Source: Ornithodoros turicata (Eukaryota; Arthropoda; Arachnida; Ixodida; Argasidae). Taken from it: 64,000 nucleotides of DNA. The DNA lies in contig NC_088202.1 in the NCBI RefSeq assembly GCF_037126465.1, positions 28,690,213 to 28,754,212 on the forward strand, written 5' to 3'. Every line of letters begins with the position of its first letter. Position 1 is the stretch's first letter. Positions 1-11,264 of this stretch are shown piece after piece. The notes beneath the pieces are model-generated. The model was not told the origin of the DNA. It saw only the letters and a program-made list of their open reading frames with translations, and did no database searches. A program made the translations under genes and the position numbers.

Positions 1-1634
1 AAATAAATGTGATCAACAGTAGATGTAAACAACACCAGTAGCCAGAGAAGTGCATTCTCAATAAATAATTTTCTTTTTATAGCATATATGTGCATGCCCT
101 ATTAACTGAAACAATTATCACGGTTCTCACAGTTTTAATTTCTGAGAGTGTACTGTAGAGACGGCTTAGATCTACAACTAATACAAGGTATTATATACTG
201 TGAATACATTTAAAAATCCCATGTGACACATACTTTCTGGAGGTGCTGTGGTAATCAAAGTTTGTGGGCATTACGCAGGTTCTGCACCCATTTCTTGAGT
301 GAAGTAACCTGCATTGATGATGATTTACTGTGAAGTAACCTGCATTGATGATGATTATTCCAATTTTTATGGTGCATCGACAACAAAGGAAATAATACAT
401 CAAACATTGGTTTGGGTGCAACCAGTTAAAAATGAATATGTTGTTTAATAAATGCATTGGACAAATGTTAAAACATCAGTTTAAAACATGGTTTACAATC
501 CCTGTATCTTCTAAAAATTAAAAAGATGAAAAACTATTCTAAAAAGAATATGGGGAACTCTTCTAAAAAGAATTATAATCTCTAATTATTATATTGCTGG
601 GTGAAGGAGCCTAAAGTGTAAGGTGTGTTTCTGATATGAACAGGTAAGAAAATATGCAAAACTGAGAGAGGCTAACCACAGTTCGTGCACTGAGGTTGTT
701 CCTTGCTGTAAAGTAGAAACCAGTGGATGAGGAACGTGATACTTACCTGTACACCGCCGTATCACACTACACAGATTATTCACTGGGTAGCCCTCATGAC
801 GAAACCTGTATTGAGAGACCACTTTTGACTTAAAAACTGCTTCAAATAGCACGACACGCTACAAATTATTACTATCGTAACAAGCTGACGATACAGCTCA
901 GACAAAGGCGTTATTCAAGTCGCGCCCACACCACCGTTACGTAGGATTCTTTGTCACAAATCAAACCAAGGCACAAAACAATACCAATACATGAAAAAAG
1001 GTGACAATCGTGGTCTCATTATGACGTAATACCGAACTTGTGCGCGAAGGTAATTAAAAGAAATGAATGTGGCACTTGCTTCCGCAGAGAACATCGTGTA
1101 CCATGCTAGCAATGCATGCAAAAAAGCGCTCGAGTGCTCGCACATATATTGATGACAACACTAACTGTGTAGTGTAACGTGTTCTTTCAAGCATATTATG
1201 CACTCAAACTGTATTTGCCGCCGGGTAAAATGCAAGTGTGCTCGATTGAACGTCGGAAGAGCGATCAAGCAACCTGCATCCAGTGCTCGTTTTGGGCAAA
1301 AAAACACTTCACAATGGTCAACTAAATATACAGAATGAACGCCTATTTATTCCTCGATATAGAATGACTCACCTGTATAAATTTAGGCCCTGTAACCTTG
1401 CCAGTACGGTTGGTACGACCGTAATTGCAAGAAGTTGCCATGATCGCTGCGGCGACTGTTGTGGGCACCGTAAGATGGCGGCCGGTTTCTTCACGCTCGC
1501 GCTCCCTATCCGCGATCCAGCCTTTTACAATCGAGATCAGTGGCTTCTCCCATGCAACGTCACGCATGACGTCGGCCTGCGGGTACGTCGCCGTTGTCAT
1601 GGTAATTGTAACTTGCAGAAGCACCTCACCTTGG
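1..1634. other. AT-rich stretch without a recognisable gene
   Basis: Every reading frame here is short, low-complexity in translation and without a recognisable domain. The one internal structure is a 27-base unit, beginning GTGAAGTAACCTGCATTGAT, present twice in direct orientation at 299-325 and 330-356 with a 4-base spacer, so a recent small tandem duplication. From about 1400 to 1600 the sequence becomes richer in CG dinucleotides and holds a YY1-type motif, annotated separately. I cannot attach a transcript to it. Confidence 0.6.
1472..1482 (+). promoter_or_regulatory. YY1-consensus motif in CG-rich patch
   Basis: AAGATGGCGGC is an exact match to the YY1 consensus (AAnATGGCGGC) often found near TATA-less promoters and in retroelement promoters. 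It sits in a locally CG-richer patch with no downstream gene that I recognise, so a promoter role is only inferred. Near copies of the reversed core occur in element A's LTR (6097-6106) and in element B's left LTR (7926-7936). Confidence 0.3.
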
Positions 1635-1642
1635 GTTGAGTC

Positions 1643-2447
1643 CACGACCTACTAGATTATAACGACCATGTCAGGCGCACCCTTTCTATGCGCCGCATTT
1701 TTGGAAGGTTGCGGTGGCGCTTCTGATCGTCCCAGTTATTGCTTCCTCAACTTCTACAATACTTTGTACTTTAGCTTACCTTATAGTATTTCTGTACAAG
1801 CGGTGGACGTTCCACAGATGTTTCATTCTGAGGTTGATTATCATCATCATTCTACGCGTTTTTATAGGGGCTATCGCTGTCGTCTGCTACGGTAGTCGTA
1901 CACACGCTTCTGCGCGTTCAGAATTAGAATTCAAATTTCCATCGTCCAATCGTGTTGTGCCGATCAGTAGCGCCCCTGGCGGATCGTGCGGACAGGCTCC
2001 TCATAGGGTTTTCTGATTGTGACATGGTCGTTATAATCTAGTAGGTCGTGATTATAACGATCACGTCAGGCGCACCCCTCCCATGCGCCGCATTTTTGGA
2101 AGGCAGCGGTGGCGCTTCTGATCGTCCTTGTTATTGCTTCCTCAACTTCTACAGTACTTTGTACTTCAGCTTACCTTAGTATTTCTGTACAAGCTGTGGA
2201 CTTCCACAGATGTTTAATTCTGAGGTTGATTATTATCATCATTCTACGCGTTTTCATAGGAGCTATCGCTGTCGTCTGCTACGGTTGTCGTACATACGCT
2301 TCTGCGAGTTCAAAATTCAAATTTCCATCGTCCAATCGTGCGCCAGTCTGCCAGGGTGCGTCAGTAGCGCCTCTGGCGGATCGTGCGGACAGGCACCTCA
2401 TAGGGTTTGCTGATTGTGACGTGGTCGTTATAATCTAGTAGGTCGTG
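1643..2447. mobile_element. Tandem dimer of an 8-bp-TSD MITE
   Basis: Terminal inverted repeats of 31 bases (1643-1673 and 2417-2447, starting CACGACCTACTAGATTATAA, 30/31 matching) are flanked by the perfect 8-base direct repeat GTTGAGTC (1635-1642 and 2448-2455). Inside are two head-to-tail copies of one ~400-base unit. Copy one is 1643-2050 and ends with a complete right terminal repeat (2020-2050). Copy two, 2051-2447, starts directly after it and lacks the outermost ~13 bases of its left terminal repeat. The copies differ by scattered substitutions and small indels. Eight-base duplications are typical of hAT and P superfamilies; with no transposase I cannot choose. The short open frames in both copies are not evidence of coding. 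Confidence 0.8.
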
Positions 2448-2455
2448 GTTGAGTC

Positions 2456-3236
2456 ATCCCCTTTGCTCTCGAAATGGGGACACTGAGGCATATATCTCCG
2501 CCAGCGGAGAACGTAGTCCGTGCATTGATTGTGGGGTCTCCGATAATATGGGGCATAATTGGATAGGTGGAAGCTAAGTCACGTGTTTTCTTTCCGCGAG
2601 TATTTACTGCGGTTTTTAAATAAACACGCACTTCTTCTCCATGTACGTCGTCAGCGACGCTTCATTTCGAAACATGATCAGTGTGCAACGGGGAGTGTAA
2701 TGGAAGCCCGCGTAATATATTTTTGGTCGGAGCTGTAATGCGACCGCGCGCGCCGATGGCCGGCGACTTCGGATTTGTGACTGTGGGTGTGGTTGTCCTG
2801 CGACTTTTAACTTGTCTCTGAGGATTAACATAATTGTTCTAAACCACCATGTGGGCCACTTCTTAAAATGTGCGTTTTTCGCCTAAGAAGTGAAAGAAAA
2901 TGTACGAGAATTGCCGCGGTCCCCAGTAACTTCTGAAAGTCGTCTGCTCCGCCGGTGCACTAGCGCGCGCAAAAGCAGACGTTTTCTGTATCCTATCACG
3001 GACTTTCCCGCAGGGCGACGTGGCCGTTCTTACTGCTGCCAACACAGATCGCGGCATGCTCTGCAATCTTTATCAATTTAATTCGGTTATTTAATAACCG
3101 TGCGTGTTTTGTCGGGTAAATTCGCAGTAATCCATTTTCAGCAAAGGGCAATCGAATGGTACACCTTATGAGAGGGGCAGGGGGTACGAGACCGTCGGGT
3201 CCAGGCCCTCGCTTTGGGGTGGAGGAGCGGTTTCTT
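2456..3236. other. No gene recognised
   Basis: Moderately GC-rich sequence between the MITE dimer and the GAACCG-rich repeats. Short open frames exist on both strands, but none has a recognisable domain, splice context or repeat structure. Confidence 0.5.
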
Positions 3237-4345
3237 TGTCGAAACCATGGATCGGAACCGGTATTTTTTTCAGTCAGGTTCGGGTTCAAGCATATCGGTT
3301 CGGTTCGGGTGTAGCTCCGCTGTAACGAGATTATCAGCTTGAACCGGTTCAGGTATATCGGTTCGGTACTGGTTTGGGTTCGGCTCAGGAAGAACGCCCC
3401 CCCCCCCCCCTCCAAAAAAAAAAAAGTGGTGAGCGATCGGGACAATTACAGGAATAAACCTCTACCCGAGAAACGTCATCATGACGTTGGTAGACACACC
3501 GAAACCAAAACAGATCGGAAGGTGAGAGCTGGGTTCCACGAAGCTGGGTTCCTGCCTCCTATTGAAAGAAAAGTAAGACCGAAGGTCGCGTCCTTTTCAG
3601 AGACCATCGTAATCCCCTCAAGACCGTGGTTTGCGGGCGCGACCTTGTTCGCCACTAGCACTGAACGTAGTTCAACCAGTTCAACTCTACCAAACTCGTG
3701 GCGCTGTCGAACATTATGACGTCATTTGTTTACAAACAGGTAGAGGTCTATTGGAACCGTTGCTTTTTTCGGTCCTGGTTTAACCGGTTCATCGGCAGTA
3801 ATTTCGCTGCATCAAAGCGAGCTTTCCCTCACCGTACACGGTCTTAAGAGAAAGGTGTGAAATAACCGTTTCAGGTGAAACCACAAGACAAGTAATAAAT
3901 ACATTTTAATAAAGCAATAAACACATATTTATCATATTTTACTGTATTGTACTCTCGTGGTCGTCTGCTGAAAACGATGGCAGAACCCAGTCAGGGCTCT
4001 GTTTTGCTCCGGCAAAGGACTGACGTCATGTCACAAACTTTTACTCGCATCTGGCATTGTACAAAAAATAAATAAACAAAAAGAAAAAACGTCGGTCGAT
4101 AGTACAATTAGGTATTTCACCTCTGAACCGATTCCCGAACCGGTAACCGTATCACCTTCTCTTCGGGTCAGTTCCGGTTCGGTTCAAGACAAGCAAAAAA
4201 ATTGTTCGGATTCGGTTCGAGGCGTGTTCGACAGAAAATAACGCTTTCTTTTCGGTTCCGTTCGGGTTCAGCAACTGCAGCAGGGCAAAATATCGGTTCG
4301 AACCAGCTTAAACCAGTTCGAACCGGTTCAATGTGAATTTCGAGC
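3237..4345. repeat. GAACCG-rich DNA-element remnant
   Basis: Two blocks (3237-3400 and 4129-4345) are dense in CGGTTCGG/GAACCGG variants; the interior has scattered related motifs around 3660-3800 and no coding capacity. The second block closely resembles the block at 19198-19330, sharing GCGAACCGGTAACC-like and CAGTTCCGGTTCGGTT. Dense subterminal motif arrays are common at the ends of hAT-like DNA transposons, and similar blocks bound a 1.2-kb insertion at 61757-62981. I see no clean target duplication or terminal repeat here, so the class is an inference. A poly-C run lies at about 3397-3410. Confidence 0.45.
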
Positions 4346-6085
4346 AGATTGTCACGGTTCAAGCGCATCCGATTCTCAAATAACACAAATGTTCTTTCGC
4401 CGTTGTTGTTCTTGCCGACACAGCAGTGGTTCACAGCAACACTGCTTGTTACAGGTATGTGCATTTCAAGTGCAACGTTACAGTAGCGTACTGTACTCTC
4501 TATGATCTCTTATCGTATACACTAGCTCTGTTATATCCTGCTAAGGGACTTATTTTCATACCCCGAAATGAGAACAAAACATAGGGTTCTGAACCACAAA
4601 AATCGCGTACAAGGGAGCCCGCAACTGCCAAAAAGAAGACGCAAATAACAATTAAAAAAAACGACCAATGGCGCTTCTTGTCTTTTTTTTAGCCACATAT
4701 ATTCCGGAAGTGTGTATGTGCCGCCTCCACGAGTACTGTTGGAAGTGTAGCGGTTCCAGCGCCATCGCTATTCGCGATTCCAGCGAAGCCGTGGCCACCT
4801 GGCGACGATTTCGGAAAGCTGCGAGTGGAGGTCCGGCTCCGGCAGCGGGTCCGGACAGGGAAGCGGTACGGCGATACACGTTTCTCTTGCTTATGGACAG
4901 AATGCCGGCAGCAAAGAATGTATCGACATCGAAAAGAGGAATGTTGCACTACTAATTTATTATCAGCCTTTTCAAAATGCCCCACGCTTTCTGTTGTTTC
5001 CCTAATCAAGAAGAACGGAACGGAGGTCCCATGTGTTGACCGAGTTTCCGGACCAACTCTGTTACCACGATACTATCTTAATATTAATCTTAGTAATACC
5101 AAACGAGGAACCCACATTTCTTTGTCGTGTATACACGTGTTATAATTTTTCAGACCTCAGGCAAAGTAAACAATATCACCGTACTAAATGCGGCGTATAG
5201 ACAAGCGTCCACTATGGGTGTTCTCTGGGATTGAAAGTTTCTGTCTAGTGCCGCACAAGTATCAACGAATGACGCGCAAAGGTAAAAATATCACACCAAG
5301 TTGTATGTAAATACAAAGAGCGGTAGAGAAAACGAATACTTCACTTTGCCAGAGCGTCTCTTCCAGCGCTCAGATGTTCACCGCACAGCATAATGCATAT
5401 TAAATAGCTGCACATGTATGGTGTAAAGTGAAGACAAGGTGTCAGATATACGCGTGTACGCCAAGGGTTTTCAAAATATGTATTGTTCACGTATACCTTT
5501 GACATACAGTCACAGAGTTCTGAAAACATCAGGGTCAGAGCTAACGTCATATGAGCACGCTATCTTCACCACACGAAACAAAGAAAATAAGTGTTATCTT
5601 GAGCTGTTGCAAATGCCCATGTGAACGTTAACTTGTGCATTACAATTTTATGATTCCTTCTCTACATTCCGACAAAAGGTATCAATTAATAGAGACACTA
5701 CACTTCCAACGGAGCTGTTGTTCCCATGATTGCAACACTCACACGTAAATACGAGGGACTATCGGAGGAGAAACTCAAACATGGTATTGCTTGCAGACTA
5801 GTAACCCACATTCGAAAACACATGAAATGTCACTCTTCTTGGAAACATATCCCTGCTTTCCCTTCTTAAATTCTAAAATGCCTCCTTTGTTCACTCGACT
5901 CCCGACGTTTGTAAACTTCGAGGACGGGAACTTTTTGCCTACTTTTCTCGGTTGAACTGCACAGTATGAGATGACCAGATGATAAAGTTAATTCCTTTTT
6001 CATGAAACATGTCCATTTGTGTATTAAAAACTGAAACAGAAATTAGGCCGACAGCTTGCCGACTACGCTTGCAACGCTCGGGAGA
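4346..6085. other. No gene recognised; short LTR-like match
   Basis: Mostly AT-rich. At about 4746-4775 the stretch TGTAGCGGTTCCAGCGCCAT and its continuation resembles the start of element A's 3' LTR near 18886, so a scrap of a related LTR may sit here, but no other end was found. The open frames at 4668-5145 overlap on both strands and have no domain signature. Confidence 0.4.
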
Positions 6086-6089
6086 CCTC

Positions 6090-6244
6090 CTTTCGTCCGC
6101 CATCTTGGAAGTTCGCGGCGCCACCTATAGTTCATTGGAATCACGAATTCTCTCGTGCCGAGCCGTTGCCGGCGCGATCTCCGCTGGAATAAATCACTTC
6201 TTGAATATCACGCAACGTGAAGGTTGTCCCGCCTGTTTCCTTCA
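6090..6244 (+). mobile_element. Element A 5' LTR (3' part; start uncertain)
   Basis: The final ~50 bases (6195-6244, ending GTTTCCTTCA) reappear near-identically at 18942-18991, where they end the 3' LTR. Further upstream, CTCTCGTGCCGAGCCG corresponds to a diverged CTCTCATGCCGAATCG in the 3' copy. The LTR ends two bases before the primer-binding site. The 5' boundary is approximate because the copies diverge, and no target duplication was seen. A reversed YY1-type core lies at 6097-6106. Confidence 0.6.
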
Positions 6245-6246
6245 TT

Positions 6247-6262
6247 TGGTGACCCGGACGTG
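6247..6262 (+). promoter_or_regulatory. tRNA-Trp-type primer-binding site of element A
   Basis: TGGTGACCCGGACGTG begins with the TGG expected opposite a tRNA CCA end and matches the tRNA-Trp-type primer-binding site described for the CsRn1 clade of Ty3/gypsy elements. Element C has the identical 16 bases at 11420-11435, also two bases after its LTR. Confidence 0.75.
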
Positions 6263-6268
6263 AGCTCG

Positions 6269-7040
6269 ATGGAATCTCAACCAACACCTCCGAACATCCC
6301 TCCCGGGCAGGACGTTCCATTACACGGTGACAGGGCTCATCAACCTGTACTGCACGGCCTCACCGTTAAGAGTCCCCGGTTTTGGCCGGCTGACCCAGTC
6401 CTCTGGTTCGCCAACATTGAGGCACAGTTCGCACTCCGCGGTATTACTGCCCAGTTGACGAAATTCTATCACGTCGTTGGAGCGCTCGGGCCAAACGAGG
6501 CTGCTGAGGTGCGGGACATCATCACCGTTCCCCCCACGGAGCGCCCATACGACGCCCTCAAAACAGCCTTGACCCGTCGTACCACAGCTTCTGAACAAGA
6601 GCGCCTCCGCCAGCTGCTCACTGCTGAAGTCCTCGGCGACAGGAGACCCTCTCAACTCCTCCGTCGCACGCAGCAACTCTTGGGCGATCGTGCTTCAGCT
6701 GTGGACGAATCGATTTTGCGCGAGCTGTTCTTGCAGCGACTTCCGAACACCGTGCGCATGATCCTCACGACGTCCTCCACTGTGTCCCTGGACGCCTTGG
6801 CGGAGATGGCGGATAAGATCATGGATATTGCTCCACCAGCCATTTCTGTGGTCTCTTCATCCTCCGCCCCCGTTACCCCCACCTTGGCTGACTTTCAAGC
6901 TCTCCGTGATGAGGTAGCGCGACTCACTACCATGATCTCCACCTCGCTTCACCTTAGCCATCGTCCCCGAAGCCCCACAGCCCTCGCCGCGCCGGTCATC
7001 GCCGCAGCCCCTTGCGCCCACACTCTGCTGACTCCACAGA
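6269..7040 (+). pseudogene. gag: Element A gag (CsRn1-like), 3' truncated
   Basis: An open frame starts at ATG 6269, just after the primer-binding site; the earlier in-frame ATG at 6224 lies within the LTR. It encodes about 250 residues of a Gag-like protein. The N-terminal part has the FWPADPVLWFANIEAQF signature seen in CsRn1-type capsid proteins, followed by a helical region and a Ser/Thr/Pro-rich tail. Structural Gag proteins assemble the cytoplasmic particle in which reverse transcription occurs. The C-terminal Cys/His box is missing because a deletion joins late gag to the RNase H region of pol between about 7030 and 7072, removing protease and reverse transcriptase. This copy cannot replicate by itself. 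Confidence 0.7.
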
Positions 7041-7071
7041 GTTTTGGTATCACTTGTTGTTGGACTGGGAG

Positions 7072-7807
7072 GTGCGCTATAGCACGTTTTCACGTGAACT
7101 TCTCGCCCTCTTCCTAGCCGTGAAACACTTTCGCCATTTTCTCGAGGGTCGGCTCTTCACCATCTACACCGATCACAAGCCGCTAACCTACGCCTTCGTG
7201 TCATCCGGCACCAACTACACCCCTCGAGAAATCCGCCAACTCTCATTCATTTCTGAATTCTCCACTGATATCAGACACATCAGCGGCACGGACAGTACTG
7301 TAGCGGATACCCTCAGCCGTATCAACGCCTTGTCACGAGACCGGCGTCTTGTCCCCGACGACCGTTTCTCCCTCGAAGGGTTGGCCAGTCACCAGGCTTC
7401 AGACGAAGAATTGGCCGCGCTCCGCGCGGATCCCAATTCGACGCTCCATTTTGAGGACCTGCTGCTTCCAGGAGCCACATCGACTATCGTGTGTGACACC
7501 TCTCTTGGCAACCCTCGGCCTTTCGTACTGGTCGCTCTCCGCCGGCAAGTTTTCACCACCCTCCACGCGTTGTCTCACCCTGGCATACGGGCAACGCAGA
7601 AGTTGATCGCCTCGCGATACGTCAGGCCTCGCATGCACGCCCAGATCAAGCAGTGGACACGTTCCTGCTTGCACTGCCAACGGGCCAAAATACACCGCCA
7701 CACTTCTGCACCTGTCGCACGTTTCCTTCCGCCAGATCAGCGTTTTGACAAGGTGCACGTCGACATCGGGTGCCCTTTGCCGCCTTCGCAAGGGCACCGC
7801 TATACCT
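7072..7807 (+). pseudogene. pol: Element A pol fragment: RNase H end and integrase start
   Basis: The frame encodes RYSTFSRELLALFLAVKHF and TDHKPL, typical of the C-terminal half of a Ty3/gypsy RNase H, then the integrase HHCC zinc-binding module (ALSHPG, CLHCQRAK) and the block VHVDIGCPLP holding the first integrase aspartate. Homology breaks exactly where the LTR of element B starts at 7808. The integrase resumes at about 18000 with DRFTRW, so element B inserted between these two parts. The RNase H N-terminal aspartate block is absent, lost in the upstream deletion. Confidence 0.8.
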
Positions 7808-8086
7808 TGTAACGCTCACCGGATAATTTATTGACGTCCGGGAGACATTGTTATAGGATACACGCCTGTAAACTGTTTAAAGACAGATAAGCCTCGAACA
7901 CCGTCACACACGCGTTACATGTCATGCCGCCATCTTACATTGTCTCCCACTCCTTCCCCAGTCTCTTCCTCAGGTCTTTCTTTCCGCCGCCTCACTGTCG
8001 CCCCACCGTTCTGTGCAGGAAAAGCGCCCTTACAGGCGCCCACCCCTAAGCAGTGACCGCTCGGATAAACTGCTACTTTCGCTACA
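7808..8086 (-). repeat. Element B 3' LTR
   Basis: A 279-base LTR with TG...CA ends on either strand (plus: TGTAACGCTC...TCGCTACA). It matches 17709-17997 closely up to about position 8030, then differs in a block containing CACCCCTAAGCAGTGACCGC before reconverging on AAACTGCTACTTTCGCT. A reversed YY1-type core lies at 7926-7936 and is mutated in the other LTR. On the minus strand, the bases just upstream (CTTTGGTGGGCGAA, about 8087-8100) may be the polypurine-like tract. Confidence 0.8.
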
Positions 8087-8204
8087 TTCGCCCACCAAAG
8101 CGGGACACGGTTCCCAAAGCGTTCCGTGGTCCGCCAAATAGAACCACACACTCAAAAGTTGCACAGCAGTCACACCTGGGCACACTTGTCAGCGCGACAT
8201 GAAG

Positions 8205-9397
8205 AACTACAAGGAATGTCCAACTTCCTCTTCAACCTCTGCTGTTCGCAGCGTTGCGCGTTTCAGGCGGCTGATATGTTGAACTGACTGCTTGCCATCA
8301 CGTTCAGCCACTTCATAGAGGTTGTGTCCACGTTGTTCAATGACCTGGGCAGGTCCTCTTCACCTTGGTGCAAACTTTCCAACAATGCCTTCTCTAACAT
8401 CTGACAGAGTCATCGTCTGTATCCAGACTAATTCCCCAGGTTCGTAGGTTACCTCCTGTCGTGACTTGTCATAGTTCTTCTTTTGGCGAGTACTTGCTTG
8501 ATTCTGATTTTCACTCGCCCTTTTCCAAAGGAGTCGGAAGTGCTGAAGTTGTTCCTCAACAGCTGGCACCTCTGAAGTATCTTCACTTTGTAACCGTGAG
8601 GCCAAGGGCGTTCCGACGCGCCGTCCGTACTGAAGTTCCATGGCTGTATACCCGACTGACTCGTTCAGCGAGGTGTTGATAGCGTAACAGAGTGCCGGCA
8701 ACTTCGTGTCCCAGTCTTTGTGCTTTTCTTCTAGGTACGCCATCAAATATGACTTCACGCTGTGGTTTGCTCGCTCCACGGGATTGCAGTGTGGGCTGTA
8801 TGTAGGGGAATGCTGAAGCTCTATTCCCCATAGCTCTAGGAGTTCTCCAAATTTCTTTGCCCGAAACTGTGGGCCGTTGTCTGTGATAATGATCCTTGGA
8901 GCCCCTATCTCGTAGAAAAGATAACTTAGTCGCTCCACAACCTTTTCCACGGTAGCTTCCGACAATGCGGTAGCCCACAAAAACTTCGTGAAAGTGTCCT
9001 GAATCGTGAGAATCCATCTTTTTCTTCCCGCTGTCAACGGGTATGGTTCTCGGATAGCCATTACGCCAGCAGGCTTGGTGTTTGTTGCTTTTGTTGTTTG
9101 GCATATTACACAGGATGTCACATAATCTCTCACCATGCCTCGCAATCCAGGCCAGGTGAACTCTTCGGATACCCGGTGGTACGTGCGTTTGACACCGCCG
9201 TGTCCCGCGGTTTCAGCATCATGGCATTCGCGTAGGACTTTGCGTATTCGTACTTCTGGGACCATCAGGCGCATATGACTACCACCATCGTTTTCTATCG
9301 ACTGATACCAGAGGGTCCCGAGCTTCTGACATTGTTCAGAATGTTGCTGGCGGTATTCCGCGATCCAAGGGCTATATTTTCCTGATCTAAAGCCCAT
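8205..9397 (-). pseudogene. pol: Element B integrase pseudogene
   Basis: Reads as a Ty3/gypsy integrase: an HHCC zinc module (ECHDAETAGHGG, CVICQTTK), then the catalytic core with ITDNGPQF (second Asp) and NPVERAN (Glu), and a C-terminal chromo/GPY-like tail reaching about 8205 if the TGA at 8360-8362 is read through. The segment that should hold the first catalytic aspartate (DxxGP type) is absent: PYPLTA runs directly into GRKRWILTIQDTF near 9031, an apparent in-frame loss of roughly 15-20 residues. Integrase joins element cDNA into chromosomes, and this copy cannot be catalytic. The frame to RNase H upstream is shifted near 9390. Confidence 0.85.
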
Positions 9398-10184
9398 TCG
9401 GCACTGACATCAAGGGAGCTCACTCTTAGGATGGCTTCGTTGGAGTTTTCCATTTCCGAGCCCCACTCACTGCGGTTCTCTTCACCGTTGTCAACCAAAG
9501 GTGAGACTAGGTCACCTGTAGGGTGGCGTGACAAAGCGTCCGCACACCAGTTGTCACTTCCCCTGATTTTCTCCATAGTGTAGTCGTACTCCTGTAAGAT
9601 GGGAGCCCACCGGGCCAGGCGTGCCGATTTGCATTTGTTGCCCTGCAGCCAAACTAATGCACTACAGTCCGTACGGACGGTAAGCTGCCGTCCAAGCAGA
9701 TATTGCCGGAATTTGTCTACGGCACTCACAACCGCAAGGCACTCTCTTTCCATGACTGTGTACCTCTGCTGTGCCTCCGTCAGAGTAGCGCTCATAAACT
9801 CCAGTGGGTGTTCGAACCCAGTGTCATCGGTCTGCAATAAAACAGCCCCAACTCCTACAGCGCTTGCGTCAGTAGCCAAAATGAATGGTTTGCTGAAATC
9901 AGGCAACTTTAGTGCAGGAGCACGAGCCATCTCCTCTTTCAGCTTAGTGAATGCGTCCTCCAATTCTTCACTCCATTCCCATTTCTTCTTGCGTGACGTT
10001 GCCCTCGCAAGAGGCTCTGCTATTGACGACGCGTGCTCGAGGTGTTGGCGATTCCAGTTTACCATTCCAAGGAATCTTCTCAGTTCCCTCTTGTTACGTG
10101 GCCGTGGGTATTCCTGTATAGCCGCACATTTTGCCGGATCGATCTCCACACCTTTTGCTGATATGACGCGCCCTAGGAACTTTA
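9398..10184 (-). pseudogene. pol: Element B RNase H and RT thumb region
   Basis: Continuous minus-strand frame with EIDPAKCAAIQEYPRP and RRFLGMVNW (end of reverse transcriptase), FILATDASAVGVGAVLLQ (RNase H first Asp), YTVMERECLAVV and GSDNWCADALSRHP (RNase H C-terminal block), all diagnostic for Ty3/gypsy. RNase H degrades the RNA of the RNA-DNA hybrid during reverse transcription. The frame is broken on the 5' side by a 109-base insertion and on the 3' side by a frameshift into integrase. Confidence 0.85.
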
Positions 10185-10293
10185 GATGGGTAGAAATCCA
10201 GGGAACCGGTAGAATGTGCCCAGAAGAAGAACAGTCTCTGTTCGAAATATCGGCGGCTTCTGTCCTGAGGCAACTCCCTTCCTAGGAACTTTA
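10185..10293. other. 109-bp insertion with 14-bp direct repeat inside element B RT
   Basis: CCTAGGAACTTTAG occurs at 10172-10185 and again at 10281-10294. Removing one copy with the intervening sequence restores a continuous FLGRVISAKGVEIDP-like frame across the RT/connection boundary, so these bases were added later. A 14-base flanking repeat suits target-primed (LINE-type) insertion or templated repair. The insert has no A-tail, no terminal repeat and no recognised origin. Confidence 0.75.
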
Positions 10294-11264
10294 GTTCGTC
10301 ACGGAAGAACTGACACGTTTCCAGGTTGCAAGTAAGGCCACTTTGCTCCAGTCGTTCCAGCACTTCGGTGAGCCTTTGCTCTAGTTCTTCTCCTCCGCTT
10401 GCAAAGATGATGATATCATCCAAATACACCCAGCATGTGCGCCCAACTAGTCCCGTCAGAATTCTTTCCATTATGCCCTGAAATACACCGGGAGCACACT
10501 TCAACCCAAAGGGCATCCTTGTGAACTCGTAAAGGCTGTTCGGGCCCTGGAATGCCGTGTATGGAATGCTTTCCTAGCTCATTGGCACTTGCCAATAGCC
10601 GTGCCGTAGATCCAGGGTTGTGTACACTGTGGAACCCGCAAAGCTCCTCAATATCTCCCGCATATCGCGCAACGGTGCGGCATTTCCGAGTTCTCACTTA
10701 TTTAACTCGCGATAGTCCACACAGATCCTAACGCTGCCGTCTGCTTTTCTGACAGGCTGCAGGGGAGAGCACCAGGCGCTTGTACTTCGCCGAATAATTC
10801 CCGCCGCCTCCATCTTCTCCACAGTTTCTTGTATCTCCTTTTGCCACGCGGCCGGGAGGTTTCTGCGGTAGATGCGTATCGGCGGGCCCTCGGACATGTG
10901 CAACTTGCACTGGTCTCTATAGGATCTCCCGTCTTCCCAATCCTGTCCGATAATACACTTGGGAATCTGTCCACCCATTTTGATGCAACACTGTCACCGA
11001 CGAGGTTGTGAACGTACATCATATCATCCGTCTGAGCAAACGACGTCACTTGATCCCGCTGGTCCGTCAGCAGACGGTGGCGTACCAAAAATGACGCTCC
11101 CAGTACAAAATCTGTAGCTTGTACCGGTACCACCTGGAAGGGTATCCACTCTGTTTGATCCTTCCATGTGACCTCGATGTCTAGTCCACCAATAGTAGTC
11201 AGGTTACTGTTGTCATGTTGGTACAGTTCGAGTCGTCCAATGCTGCCCCTACGAGTGTTGACCT
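10294..11264 (-). pseudogene. pol: Element B reverse transcriptase and protease C-terminal part
   Basis: Minus-strand frames show PVRKADGSVRICVDYRELNK, TTLDLRHGYWQVPM (RT first Asp), MPFGLKCAPGVFQ and VYLDDIIIFA (the YxDD catalytic pair), the canonical RT order. Upstream, VPVQATDFVLGASFLVRH is the end of the aspartic protease. The RT contains in-frame stops after YRELNK (about 10672) and after WQVPMS (about 10575), and a frameshift near 10920. The protease is cut at 11264/15298 by element C. Confidence 0.8.
11261..11264. repeat. Left copy of element C target duplication
   Basis: ACCT directly precedes the TGTAGC start of the left LTR, and ACCT directly follows the right LTR at 15298-15301. 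Four-base duplications are usual for Ty3/gypsy integration. Confidence 0.8.

Noticed and set aside
1714..2438. Two similar open frames (MALLIV...) in tandem
   Set aside because: They lie entirely inside the two MITE units; similarity reflects the DNA repeat, with frameshifts between copies.
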